DNA of 64,000 nucleotides from an uncultured Lachnospiraceae bacterium (GTDB lineage Bacteria > Bacillota > Clostridia > Lachnospirales > Lachnospiraceae). How positions within the stretch are numbered: the first letter of the stretch is position 1; the number at the start of each line of letters is the position of its first letter. The position numbers and the translations under genes are program-made. The stretch covers positions 1-64,000 of the forward strand of contig CAMOWK010000013.1 in assembly GCA_946628415.1 (NCBI GenBank), written 5' to 3'. A model generated the notes under the pieces. It made no database searches. It saw only the letters and a program-made list of their open reading frames with translations, and was not told the origin of the DNA. Shown in pieces: positions 1 through 7,826 of this stretch.

Positions 1-165
1 AAACCTAAAGTTTATAACCTGGATATGATACTATCAGTGGGATATAGAGTAAATTAATATACAGATGCATTATTATTACTTGATCAATATGATCATCAAG
101 TGGTTCCAAGACCGGAAGAAAAAGATATAATGGTTGCATTGGTTATGAATTGTCTGACTTTGTAG
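1..165 (+). pseudogene. RhuM-family virulence protein remnant
   Basis: Frame 1 reads KPKVYNLDMILSVGYRVN, stop at 55-57, then in the same frame YTDALLLLDQYDHQ and on to a stop at 163. Both blocks resemble conserved blocks of RhuM-family proteins (the LDMILSVGYRV block and a later LLDxYDHQ block), but the sequence between them in an intact gene is missing. I read this as an internally deleted and decayed gene that continues to the left of the window. RhuM proteins are common in mobile and genomic-island DNA; their function is not established. The assignment is from memory of the family motifs. Confidence 0.45.
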
Positions 166-181
166 CAAAGGGAAAGTTAAT

Positions 182-763
182 ATGAATGCAAGAGAATTTT
201 TGGAAATATTACATGTGGCTGAGAAACTTAAAGATACTCCGCGTCACTGCACCACGAGAAAAAGAAGGATAGAGAGTGTTGCCGAGCATAGTTGGAGAGT
301 ATCACTTATGGCATTTCTTCTTAAGGATGAATTCCCTGAGGTCGATACTGACAAAGTAGTTTGTATGTGTTTAATTCATGATCTTGGAGAATGCTTTACG
401 GGAGATATTCCAACATTCGTTAAAACAGATAGCGACAGAAAAACTGAAGATGAGCTGCTTGGCGAGTGGGTGAAGAGCCTTCCTGAAGAAGTGTCAAAGT
501 CTATGGCGGAACTATATGATGAAATGGAGAAACAGGAAACTCTTGAGGCGAAGCTGTATAAAGCTCTGGATAAACTCGAGGCTCTTATTCAGCATAATGA
601 ATCGCCTATAGACACTTGGTCAGAGAATGAATATGAATTAAATAAGACGTATGCATTTAATGTAGTTGATCATTCTGAATGGCTGAAGGAACTTCGGCAG
701 GAAATCCTTAAGGATACACTTGAAAAAATAGAGGTGGAAAAGCCTGATAGTAGTAAATGCTAA
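182..763 (+). CDS. HD-domain hydrolase (YfbR-like 5'-deoxynucleotidase family)
   Basis: A 193-aa cytosolic protein with the metal-binding HD signature: AEHSW near residue 35, LIHDLGE near residue 65 and a later conserved Asp. This spacing is typical of the short HD_3/YfbR-type nucleotidases and related phosphohydrolases, which remove phosphate from (deoxy)nucleoside monophosphates. The exact substrate cannot be read from sequence. The ATG at 182 overlaps the end of a short upstream reading frame (stop TGA at 183-185), which suggests translational coupling to a gene whose remains precede it. It lies just outside the left end of the integrated element, so it probably belongs to the host or to an older island. 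No signal peptide or membrane segment is visible. Confidence 0.75.
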   Translation: MNAREFLEILHVAEKLKDTPRHCTTRKRRIESVAEHSWRVSLMAFLLKDEFPEVDTDKVVCMCLIHDLGECFTGDIPTFVKTDSDRKTEDELLGEWVKSLPEEVSKSMAELYDEMEKQETLEAKLYKALDKLEALIQHNESPIDTWSENEYELNKTYAFNVVDHSEWLKELRQEILKDTLEKIEVEKPDSSKC

Positions 764-802
764 GAGTTATACGATAATCACGGCTCATAGAGGTAAGTAA
801 TT

Positions 803-898
803 ATGATAAATGTACTGTTTGTCTGCTGGGGCAATATATCTATGCTATTGAAAATGCTTGATTCTGTGGGCTTTTATGCGGTCAATAAAAATCCATAA
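803..898 (+). pseudogene. 5' fragment of low-molecular-weight protein tyrosine phosphatase gene
   Basis: ATG at 803, preceded by an AGAGG Shine-Dalgarno, starts MINVLFVCWGNI, which is the N-terminus and first half of the C-x5-R P-loop of LMW-PTP. After NI the sequence diverges and stops at 896. The missing remainder, beginning with the same CWGNI and continuing CRSPMAEF, is at 15869 onward. The gene was therefore split at the P-loop codons by the roughly 15 kb element between the two points. The 31-aa fragment cannot be an active phosphatase because it lacks the catalytic Arg and everything after it. Confidence 0.75.
824..834 (+). repeat. Left attachment core (attL candidate)
   Basis: TGCTGGGGCAA is identical at 824-834 and 15869-15879 and lies at the same codons of the LMW-PTP P-loop (CWGN). 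Flanking bases stay similar for a few positions on each side. This is the expected direct-repeat core left by tyrosine-recombinase integration. Confidence 0.65.
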
Positions 899-919
899 CA
901 CACTTTATAACACACTTTT
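895..919 (+). repeat. Tandem arm-type repeat near left element end
   Basis: ATAACACACTTT at 895-906 is followed directly by ATAACACACTTTT at 907-919. A related TATAACACAATTTTT lies at 15690-15704 close to the right end, and an inverted GTGTTAT at 15661. Repeats of this kind flanking both ends are candidate integrase arm-binding sites; that role is inference. Confidence 0.4.
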
Positions 920-931
920 CAAAATAGCTAT

Positions 932-965
932 GAGGTCACGAGAGATACTTCGCGACCTCTTTTTG
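932..965 (+). terminator. Rho-independent terminator at left end of element
   Basis: GAGGTC at 932-937 pairs with GACCTC at 954-959, the stem extending inward with one mismatch, followed by a run of T. It would stop host transcription entering from the broken phosphatase gene. Confidence 0.65.
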
Positions 966-1085
966 TATGGATTTAGATGTAACCTCTAAAATGTAATAAA
1001 ACATGTTGAAATAGATTGATATTTCTGATATTATTGATGTATGAAAATAGACGGTCGTTAAAATGCATATATAAGAGGTGGCGTT

Positions 1086-1763
1086 ATGATTTATGGTTAT
1101 GCTAGAATATCAACAGCGAAGCAAGATATAGATAGGCAAATACGAAATATAATGGTACAGGAGCCATCTGCAAAAATCTATCAGGAAGTATTTACCGGAA
1201 CTAAAAGAACTGGAAGAAAAGAATTAGAAAAACTACTCGACAGAGTAGGTGTAGGTGATACTATTATTTTTGATTCAGTATCTCGAATGAGTAGAAATGC
1301 AGAAGAAGGATTTAAAATGTATAAAGATCTCTACGATAACGGTGTAAATCTTGTTTTTATAAATGAGCCTTATATTAATACGAGTGTATATCGAGAGGCG
1401 ACAAAAGCCACGGTTCCTATGACTGGAACAGATGTTGATGTAATACTTCGTGGAGTGAATGAATATCTTATTACACTTGCAGAACAACAAATTAGGATAG
1501 CGTTTGAACAAGCTCAGAAAGAGCGAGATGATCTTTCCGAACGAACTAAACAGGGCTTAGAAACTGCAAGAAGAAAAGGGAAAAAGCTAGGACGTATTCC
1601 GGGAACACGTGTAGAAACGAAAAAAGCGGAAACATGTAAAAAGAAAATATATAAGCTGAGCAAAGCTTTTGGTGGAAGCAATACAGATAAGGATATTATT
1701 TTGATGTTAGGTATTGATAAGAATACTTATTATAAATATAAAAAAGAACTATTATGTCATTAA
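1086..1763 (+). CDS. Serine recombinase (resolvase/invertase family)
   Basis: A 225-aa site-specific recombinase. The N-terminal catalytic domain begins YGYARIST, with the nucleophilic Ser at residue 9, followed by VFTGTKRTGR and the DSVSRMSRN block near residues 63-71, all typical of the resolvase/invertase fold. The long E helix leads to a GRIPG linker, and a C-terminal helix-turn-helix of about 40 residues contains DKDIILMLGIDKNTYYKY. The length fits small resolvases and invertases, not the large serine integrases. It is preceded by an AGAGGTGG Shine-Dalgarno. A region around residues 95-115 looks inserted relative to classical resolvases. It could resolve element dimers or invert a local segment; no obvious inverted crossover sites were seen beside it. 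Confidence 0.85.
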   Translation: MIYGYARISTAKQDIDRQIRNIMVQEPSAKIYQEVFTGTKRTGRKELEKLLDRVGVGDTIIFDSVSRMSRNAEEGFKMYKDLYDNGVNLVFINEPYINTSVYREATKATVPMTGTDVDVILRGVNEYLITLAEQQIRIAFEQAQKERDDLSERTKQGLETARRKGKKLGRIPGTRVETKKAETCKKKIYKLSKAFGGSNTDKDIILMLGIDKNTYYKYKKELLCH

Positions 1764-1956
1764 ATATGCCAAATTATTGTAAAATGGAGAGAATCAGCAA
1801 CGGAGAAATATATAGCTAGTATTCTGTTTTAAAAATTTTGGAAGTGGCGATATGATGAAGAAGATTACCCTATCGAAGATTTAAATGCATTAGGGATATT
1901 TTGTGCTTGAATGTATTCCGATACAGGAATATAATAAAAAACGTGAGGTATTGCGC

Positions 1957-2136
1957 ATGGAATATATGACAACAATTGAGGCATCCAAAAAATGGAATAT
2001 TTCTAGCCGAAGAATATCTAAACTCTGCAGTGAAGGAAGAGTAGAGGGAGCTGTTCTTAAGGGTAAGACCTGGTTGATTCCAGAGCGTAATGAAAAGCCA
2101 AGGGAATTAAAACCGGGGCGAAAAAAGAAATTATAA
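1957..2136 (+). CDS. Small helix-turn-helix DNA-binding protein (excisionase/MerR-like)
   Basis: About 59 aa from ATG 1957, chosen because GTGAGG lies 8-14 bases upstream; an alternative start at 1903 has no good ribosome site. MTTIEASKKWNISSRRISKL is a winged-helix recognition motif like those of excisionases and DNA-binding domain class 17 proteins, followed by GKTWLIP, the usual wing. The C-terminus is a basic RKKKL tail. It could be a recombination directionality factor or the controller of the downstream restriction-modification-like operon. The large distance from the integrase and the adjacent operon make the controller role at least as likely. Confidence 0.65.
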   Translation: MEYMTTIEASKKWNISSRRISKLCSEGRVEGAVLKGKTWLIPERNEKPRELKPGRKKKL

Positions 2137-2216
2137 CATTGTTTTTATAGACAATACATCAGTTAGAGAAAGAACGCTGATAGTGTTGTTTTATAAATAC
2201 AGGTAGGAGTGTTTCT

Positions 2217-4007
2217 ATGAGAGAACAATTTAAGGATGTTACTGTTCCAAGGTTTTTAGGAATGGTTGAAGACCTTAGCAATAATGTAATTGAAGAGGAA
2301 TTAATCAAGGCATATTTAGAGAAAAAAATAGGGAATTATGCAGTGGCGGATGCTATAAAATCGCTGGATATGTCGATTGATGTTGAGACGTTAACATATT
2401 TATTTGAAGCATTGTTGGATAAAAGTGCTGTAAATGAAAACGGTATTGTTTTTACTCCAGAGTACATAGCTTCGTTTATCTGTGAAGGAGTTTTTGCAGA
2501 TCTTAAAACATGGGATGATAACATAAAGATTATAGATCCAGGTTGTGGATGCGGAATATTCCTTGTGGCAGCTGTTTTGTATATTCATAATACATACAAC
2601 ATTCCAGTAAAAAAAATAATTAAAGATAATATTTTTGGAATAGATATTATTCCTGAGAATGTCAGTAGATGCAAAAAAATACTTCTTGCAATAGCCGAGA
2701 AAAATGGTGAGACATTATTAGAAAAAGATATCAATATAGTATCTGCGGATAGTTTGAAGTTAGATTGGAATGATGCTTTTCATGTTGATGGATTTACATA
2801 TGTTATTGGCAATCCTCCATACGTTAATACGCATGACATGTCTAAAGAAACAGCGGCCTTCCTGAAGAAGAATTTTGAGACTACAAAGAGCGGAGTATAT
2901 AATATTTTCTATGCTTTTGTAGAGAGAGCTATGACTTATTTGTGTGACGATGGAAAACTTGGATACATTGTTCCAAATAACTTTTTGACAATTAAGGCAG
3001 CAACAGAGCTAAGAGCTTTTATACAAAAGAATAAGTACCTTGTAAGCATACTTGATTTTGCTGATAATATGGTTTTTAAACCTGTTCGTACATACAACTG
3101 TATCATTATGCTTGATAAGAAGGATAATGAGAAATTTAAGTACTGTGTTCTTGAAAAAACTGATGACATTAAAACGCGATTGAATAGTGTTGTTTATGAC
3201 GAGATGCCTGTTAAGAACATCGACAAAGCTGGATGGAAGCTGGTAGATCATAAAACATACTTGAATTTGTCAAAAATTGAGAACCAATTTATTTCGATAA
3301 AGGATTATGTGAGAACAGGAATCGCGACTCTAAGAGATGAAGTTTTTATGGTCAACTATGATGACGGCGAGTATTGGAAGATTATAGGTGATACAAAATA
3401 TATCATTGAACCAGAGATTGTGAAAACACTGTATAAGGTTCCGGAGCTTAAGAATTGCGAGAATCTTTCTGATGTAAAAAGACATATAATATTTCCATAT
3501 TTTAAAGGGAAAAGCGGATACGAGATAATAAAGGAAGATGATTTTAAAGATCGATATCCTATGGCGTTTAGTTATTTGCTGGCAATGAAAAGCGAGCTTG
3601 ATAAACGTGACAAAGGAAAGCCTAATCCTGTTGCATGGTATGCGTATGGTAGAACTCAGGGCTTAAACAAATATGGCCGAAAACTCTTGTTTCCTACGTT
3701 TGCAGATACTCCAAAGTTTCTTCTGGTAGAAGACGATACAGCTTTATTTTGCAATGGGTATGGGATTTTTGAGAATGATTATTTAGACTTAGAAGAATTG
3801 ATAGCTGTTTTAAATTCAAAAGTAATGGATTACTATGTTTCTAATACTAGTTATTCAATAGAAGGTGGTTACTATTGTTATCAAAAAAAATATATAGAAC
3901 GATTTTCATTGCCTTGGTTCTCTGCCGAGGAACGGACTATATTAAGAAACGGAAACAGGGAACAAGTAAACGAAATGTTGATTGAAAAATATGGGATAGC
4001 AATCTAA
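2217..4007 (+). CDS. N6-adenine DNA methyltransferase with target-recognition region
   Basis: A 596-aa gamma-type adenine methyltransferase. FTPEYIASFI (about residue 79) is the family's motif X region, DPGCGCGIF (107-115) is the S-adenosylmethionine-binding motif I, and NPPY (199-202) is catalytic motif IV, which transfers the methyl group to the N6 of adenine. GKLGYIVPNNFL is a later conserved block. Residues after about 330 resemble the TaqI/Eco57I-type target-recognition domain, with no nuclease domain of its own. AGGAGTG precedes the ATG. It is followed after 14 bases by a putative endonuclease, so it is most simply the modification subunit of a type II-like system carried by the element. 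Confidence 0.88.
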   Translation: MREQFKDVTVPRFLGMVEDLSNNVIEEELIKAYLEKKIGNYAVADAIKSLDMSIDVETLTYLFEALLDKSAVNENGIVFTPEYIASFICEGVFADLKTWDDNIKIIDPGCGCGIFLVAAVLYIHNTYNIPVKKIIKDNIFGIDIIPENVSRCKKILLAIAEKNGETLLEKDINIVSADSLKLDWNDAFHVDGFTYVIGNPPYVNTHDMSKETAAFLKKNFETTKSGVYNIFYAFVERAMTYLCDDGKLGYIVPNNFLTIKAATELRAFIQKNKYLVSILDFADNMVFKPVRTYNCIIMLDKKDNEKFKYCVLEKTDDIKTRLNSVVYDEMPVKNIDKAGWKLVDHKTYLNLSKIENQFISIKDYVRTGIATLRDEVFMVNYDDGEYWKIIGDTKYIIEPEIVKTLYKVPELKNCENLSDVKRHIIFPYFKGKSGYEIIKEDDFKDRYPMAFSYLLAMKSELDKRDKGKPNPVAWYAYGRTQGLNKYGRKLLFPTFADTPKFLLVEDDTALFCNGYGIFENDYLDLEELIAVLNSKVMDYYVSNTSYSIEGGYYCYQKKYIERFSLPWFSAEERTILRNGNREQVNEMLIEKYGIAI

Positions 4008-4021
4008 GGAGGTCAAAATAA

Positions 4022-4909
4022 ATGTCATATATTGATGAACAACTAGTTATTTTCAAAAACATGATTGAAGATGCAATTCGAACTGGAGGAGCAAAAGGAA
4101 AAGAATCCTGCATTCGATCTTCTGCTCTCATCAATTTGATTCATGATGCAGTAAAACACGAATTGATAGAGCATGGATTACGCGCAGAGTTCATTTTTCC
4201 GCATTTTGGAGAAACAAAGCCTGAAATCAAATTAGCTGGTTTTTTGAAGCAGAAAGATCAAGATGTTTGCGTGTTGCCTAAGAATATTGATGAAGAACCA
4301 ACACATATAAACTGGGGGCCCATGGCGTTCCAGAATAAAGTCGATCCGTATGGATACGATTATTCAACGAATGCGTTAGTAATAAATGTGAGAAGTCAGA
4401 TGAGTAGTCTTGCAAAAAATGCAGATACACTTTTTGAAAGAACATTTGCTGAAGCATTGAATCTACACATGAGATATCCAAACATGGTTTTGGGTGAAGT
4501 CTATTTGATTCCGGTATATGAATACGATGACAACATGGTCAATGATAATAAGGTCGGGTTCAAGACAAACCAGACAGATGTAGAAAAATACATTAGCTTT
4601 TTTGATTCAATAAATAATAGGGATGATGTAGAAGAAACCTACAAATATGAAAGATGTACATTGTTAGTTGTTGACTTTAGATCAGAAAAACCAATTCTGT
4701 ATCGTAATAGCGATGAACTCAAAAAGGCAGGTATAATATCGAAAGACTTCCCTATCGAATATGCGACATTAGGTTTTGATTCATTCGCAGAAGATATTAT
4801 TGATATATACGCCAAGAGATATCCGATAAGAAATATTCAAGAACTCGGCAGAATTAAAAGGTTAAAGGCTTATGCAGAAAAAATGAGGAAATATCATGAT
4901 GAAATCTAA
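4022..4909 (+). CDS. Putative type II restriction endonuclease
   Basis: A 295-aa cytosolic protein placed directly after the methyltransferase, with an AAGGAGG ribosome site in the 14-base gap. I do not recognise a named family with certainty. Visible features are an acidic/lysine pattern around residues 64-82 (KPEIK, then KQKDQD), a conserved-looking NVRSQMSSLAKNADTLFERT block at 122-141, and GEVYLIPVYEYD at 158-169, which could be parts of a PD-(D/E)xK nuclease core. The position and size fit a restriction subunit, and its last 14 bases overlap the next gene. The function rests mainly on context. An alternative is a nonnuclease specificity or accessory factor. Confidence 0.5.
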   Translation: MSYIDEQLVIFKNMIEDAIRTGGAKGKESCIRSSALINLIHDAVKHELIEHGLRAEFIFPHFGETKPEIKLAGFLKQKDQDVCVLPKNIDEEPTHINWGPMAFQNKVDPYGYDYSTNALVINVRSQMSSLAKNADTLFERTFAEALNLHMRYPNMVLGEVYLIPVYEYDDNMVNDNKVGFKTNQTDVEKYISFFDSINNRDDVEETYKYERCTLLVVDFRSEKPILYRNSDELKKAGIISKDFPIEYATLGFDSFAEDIIDIYAKRYPIRNIQELGRIKRLKAYAEKMRKYHDEI

Positions 4910-5318
4910 TCAAGAAGAGTTTTTGTTATTGAAAATTAAAACACCAGCGGGTATATCATTTTATGATGAACATATTGCGCTAATAAAAGAGCATGGCTAT
5001 GTTGACTTTGCCAAAATAGGAAATTCCATTTTGAAAAGTGAAATTTTTAAGGAAGGTAATACAATCTATATTAAAGAGAGCATTTCAAGTGGAGGTAATT
5101 TATACAGGGCTATAACGAGCGGTATTCTTGACGACGGAATAATCTATCCATCATATTATGATTCGTTTGAAGGATTAAACAGAATTTGGGTAAGACTTGT
5201 TAGCTTAGAGTTGATTAAGGATGATAAGTTTTTAGATGGATATAAGACGCGTGCTGGCGGAGATGTCCATAAAGCATTAAAATCTATGTCTCCTAATTTT
5301 TTTATAAGGAAAAGATGA
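4896..5318 (+). CDS. Small protein of unknown function in restriction-modification-like operon
   Basis: 140 aa, family not recognised. The start ATG at 4896 overlaps the end of the preceding gene by 14 bases, and its stop overlaps the start of the glycosylase gene by four bases (ATGA-type coupling). It is mixed alpha/beta in character with a basic C-terminus ending FFIRKR, no signal peptide and no membrane segment. The double overlap says it is made in step with the putative endonuclease and the glycosylase, so it is probably a subunit or accessory factor of the same system. Confidence 0.6.
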   Translation: MMKSNQEEFLLLKIKTPAGISFYDEHIALIKEHGYVDFAKIGNSILKSEIFKEGNTIYIKESISSGGNLYRAITSGILDDGIIYPSYYDSFEGLNRIWVRLVSLELIKDDKFLDGYKTRAGGDVHKALKSMSPNFFIRKR

Positions 5319-5965
5319 TGTCAGAAGTGATTAGAGTATCTACAGATTCAGATGAAATCAAGTATCTGTGTTGCAGGGATAAACGACTTGCTAAGGTGAT
5401 ACATATGATTGGCCCGATTACGTATAAACCATATGAGAATGAGTATTCTTTTTTGGTGCAACAAATTATTGGACAGATGTTGGGTAATAAGGTGGCTTCA
5501 AAAATAACTGAAAGGCTTGTTGCTTTGTGTGATGGTGAAATAACACCGAACGCAATTAGAGGTATTGATGATTCTTTGATTAAAGGAACAGGAATGTCTA
5601 TGCCTAAGGTTCAGTACATTAGAAACTTAACATCTGTAATTGAGAATGGGGAGTTACAATTTGAAACAATTAACGGTTTAGATGATAGAGAGGTAATCAA
5701 GGAGCTTACGAAGATAAAGGGTATCGGTGAGTGGACAGCTAAGATGTATCTCATTTTTGTATTGAACCGAATGAATGTGTTGCCTTACGAGGATATGGCT
5801 TTTTTGCAGGCATATGGTTGGTTATATAAAACAGATGATTATTCTAAAGGAAGTGTGACAAAAAAATGTCGTAAATGGAGTCCGTATTCATCGTTAGCTG
5901 CAAGATATTTATACAAGGCATTAGATGGCGGACTAACCAAGCAGGAGTTCCATTTATATAAGTAA
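5315..5965 (+). CDS. AlkA-like DNA glycosylase (HhH-GPD family)
   Basis: 216 aa. The helix-hairpin-helix is LTKIKGIGEWTA (131-142), followed by the catalytic Asp in PYEDMAFLQ (Asp160). WSPYSSLAARYLY (188-200) is the AlkA/MAG signature after the active site. This family excises alkylated bases such as 3-methyladenine from DNA. It lacks the N-terminal TBP-like domain of E. coli AlkA and is the short form. The start (ATG ATG at 5315/5318) overlaps the previous gene, so it is the fourth gene of the methyltransferase operon. A base-excision enzyme in a restriction-modification cassette is unusual and is discussed in the findings. Confidence 0.85.
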   Translation: MMSEVIRVSTDSDEIKYLCCRDKRLAKVIHMIGPITYKPYENEYSFLVQQIIGQMLGNKVASKITERLVALCDGEITPNAIRGIDDSLIKGTGMSMPKVQYIRNLTSVIENGELQFETINGLDDREVIKELTKIKGIGEWTAKMYLIFVLNRMNVLPYEDMAFLQAYGWLYKTDDYSKGSVTKKCRKWSPYSSLAARYLYKALDGGLTKQEFHLYK

Positions 5966-5970
5966 CTTCA

Positions 5971-6020
5971 ATAATATCCATAATAGTTCAGATGGTAGTG
6001 AGAGCTATTATGGATATTAT
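5971..6020 (+). terminator. 16-bp perfect inverted repeat ending the glycosylase operon
   Basis: ATAATATCCATAATAG (5971-5986) pairs perfectly with CTATTATGGATATTAT (6005-6020) across an 18-base loop. It follows the last gene of the operon and faces the convergent rep gene. There is no long T run, so it may be a weak terminator or a protein-binding site. Confidence 0.5.
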
Positions 6021-6206
6021 TTATGCTATTGAGTATACGTAAAACCAAAGGGAGTTGTGTCAAAAGTATGCACATAAAATGGGACGTCCCTAAAGGGTTC
6101 ATCCATAGATTTAGAGACTGTTTATCAGTATTTATTTAGTGGTATCAAAATATACAGAGTAAAAATGTTATCATATATGCAAAGATTAACTATTAGTTTT
6201 GTTGCT

Positions 6207-7424
6207 TTATAAGTTTAACTCATCTAAATCTATAGTAAGTGTATTGGATGCATTTAATGAGTCTGCCAAGACTTCGTTAAATCTGTCACGTAATTTTTTA
6301 AATTCTTTGAGGATGAAGTTATACTCATCTTCTGAATATTCATATCCCGGCTGTTCGATGCAGATAAGCTTATTATTTTTTATGGTACATAAAAAACTGT
6401 CTTTATTAGTTTTGTAGTGTTCAAAGATGAAATAGTCGCTTTTGCTGGTATATATACGGATCCGGGGATTTATACGGGGGATATACGGGTGAGTAAATAT
6501 GAATACCTTGCCAGCCCAGATACTTTTTGTACTGGTAATCGGAATCCTTAATTCTGTGATTCTGCTGCATGATATATCTCTATAATCATACATTTTATCA
6601 TCTGAATCCGAGTATAATAAAATGGCTTCAGTAAATGGGTCAATTCTCAAAGGAAGATGACTGCACTGGCTGCTGCGATATACAGATATTGCTTTACAAA
6701 GAGCATCATCAATTCTTTTTTTTGATGCTTCAGAAATGCCTTCAGGATATTCGACTTCAATAGTAAATCTCATGATTCTATTATTTTTGTACATCCTATC
6801 ATTTATTCCAGAAATATACGAGTTTCTAAATTTTTTATCATCTGTAGAACCTATTCCAAAGATTCTGAAGGATTCTATGAAATCCTCGAAGTTTTCAAGG
6901 TTGTAACCGGCAGTTCTAGCCTTATCAACAATATTGGCACGTGTTGAGGCAGTTAATGCTTCTTTACTAGGTGTATATCCTGCCAGAACTGTTGAGATGT
7001 CTTCGGAACTAAGATTGGTGATATATTCATCTGGATCATAAGGCGCTTTGCCGCCTTGTATTGCTTCAGTGGTTTTATGGAGTAAGTAAACGGCATATTT
7101 ACTAAAGTAACCACATGTTTCTAAAGCTCCTTTAGACAGCAAATCATCATCTGTCTTATCTCTATATTCAATGCCAAGTTCTTTGAGTACGGTTGATACC
7201 GTTCCTTTTTTTGAGTTGTCAAGCATTCTCACAAGGATATGATAATGTGATTTATTTCTGCTCTTGTTATGATTGATACCAATGATTTGATATTTTTCTT
7301 TATCTGCATTTTGAATTCTGTCGTAAAGATAGTCTTTACCCTTGGTTAATTGTTCGTCATAACATGTAATTGCCAATGTGGCAAATTGGTCTTCTGGAGT
7401 TAGTGTTTTTCTATCGCCTTTCAT
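6207..7424 (-). CDS. Rolling-circle replication initiator (Rep_2-like)
   Basis: 405 aa from the ATG at 7424, chosen because AGGAGG sits at 7432-7437; a start 30 bases upstream has no such site. HYHILVRM (residues 60-67 of this start) is the metal-binding HUH-type motif. YFSKYAVYLLHKT, followed by a DPDEYI segment, matches the region of plasmid Rep_2 proteins that holds the catalytic tyrosine (the pMV158-type YLTHK...Y block). These proteins nick the double-strand origin and prime rolling-circle replication. The C-terminal half is not recognised and may be an extra domain. The upstream intergenic region carries repeats suited to Rep binding. In an integrated element such a Rep can maintain the excised circle. 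Confidence 0.7.
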   Translation of the reverse strand: MKGDRKTLTPEDQFATLAITCYDEQLTKGKDYLYDRIQNADKEKYQIIGINHNKSRNKSHYHILVRMLDNSKKGTVSTVLKELGIEYRDKTDDDLLSKGALETCGYFSKYAVYLLHKTTEAIQGGKAPYDPDEYITNLSSEDISTVLAGYTPSKEALTASTRANIVDKARTAGYNLENFEDFIESFRIFGIGSTDDKKFRNSYISGINDRMYKNNRIMRFTIEVEYPEGISEASKKRIDDALCKAISVYRSSQCSHLPLRIDPFTEAILLYSDSDDKMYDYRDISCSRITELRIPITSTKSIWAGKVFIFTHPYIPRINPRIRIYTSKSDYFIFEHYKTNKDSFLCTIKNNKLICIEQPGYEYSEDEYNFILKEFKKLRDRFNEVLADSLNASNTLTIDLDELNL

Positions 7425-7588
7425 ATATAGTCCTCCTGTAATTGATAATAACATTACATAAATTACATAATGCTTACATCATAACGACGTAGTAAAAATC
7501 TTTGTATATGAAGATTTATGACGTGTGCGTTGTTTTTTTTACACAAATCATAATTATAAAAAATTATTTATGCCCTATAGTTTTCAAA

Positions 7589-7763
7589 AAACTTTGGCAC
7601 AAATGGCACATTTTTGCTCAAACCGTTGACTATCAACAGGATAACCCGTGCCAGTATATAATTAGCAATTTACGCTTAAAATATTGTAAAACTATTGATA
7701 GTCATGGGTTAAACACATGTGCCATTTTTGTAATTTTAAACTTTGGCACAAATGGCACATTTT
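7589..7763. repeat. Iteron-like repeats, candidate replication origin
   Basis: The 26-bp sequence beginning AAACTTTGGCACAAATGGCA occurs identically at 7589-7614 and 7738-7763. An inverted, partial copy (TGTGCCATTTTTG) lies near 7719-7731 and another TTTGGCACAC follows the second copy. Between them GACTATCAA (7628-7636) is inverted as TTGATAGTC (7695-7703). The region sits between the divergent-facing upstream side of rep and an unknown gene, spans 7425-7826 and has no coding potential, so it is the best candidate for Rep binding and the double-strand origin. Confidence 0.55.
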
Positions 7764-7826
7764 GGCACACTTTCTATATGTATTAGGAATAATGTATAGA
7801 TTGTATAGAATGTATAGATTTTTAAT

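Noticed and set aside
1840-1912. Short frame KFWKWRYDEEDYPIEDLNA as a gene remnant
   Set aside because: It is only about 24 codons between stops, with no recognised family; too little to call a pseudogene.
6060-6110. GGGACGTCCC palindrome with flanking sequence, considered as an insertion-sequence end
   Set aside because: No transposase, paired terminal repeat or target duplication was found; only a short palindrome is visible.
7502-7786. 94-codon plus-strand frame in the origin region
   Set aside because: It covers the iteron repeats, has no ribosome site and an unbiased composition.
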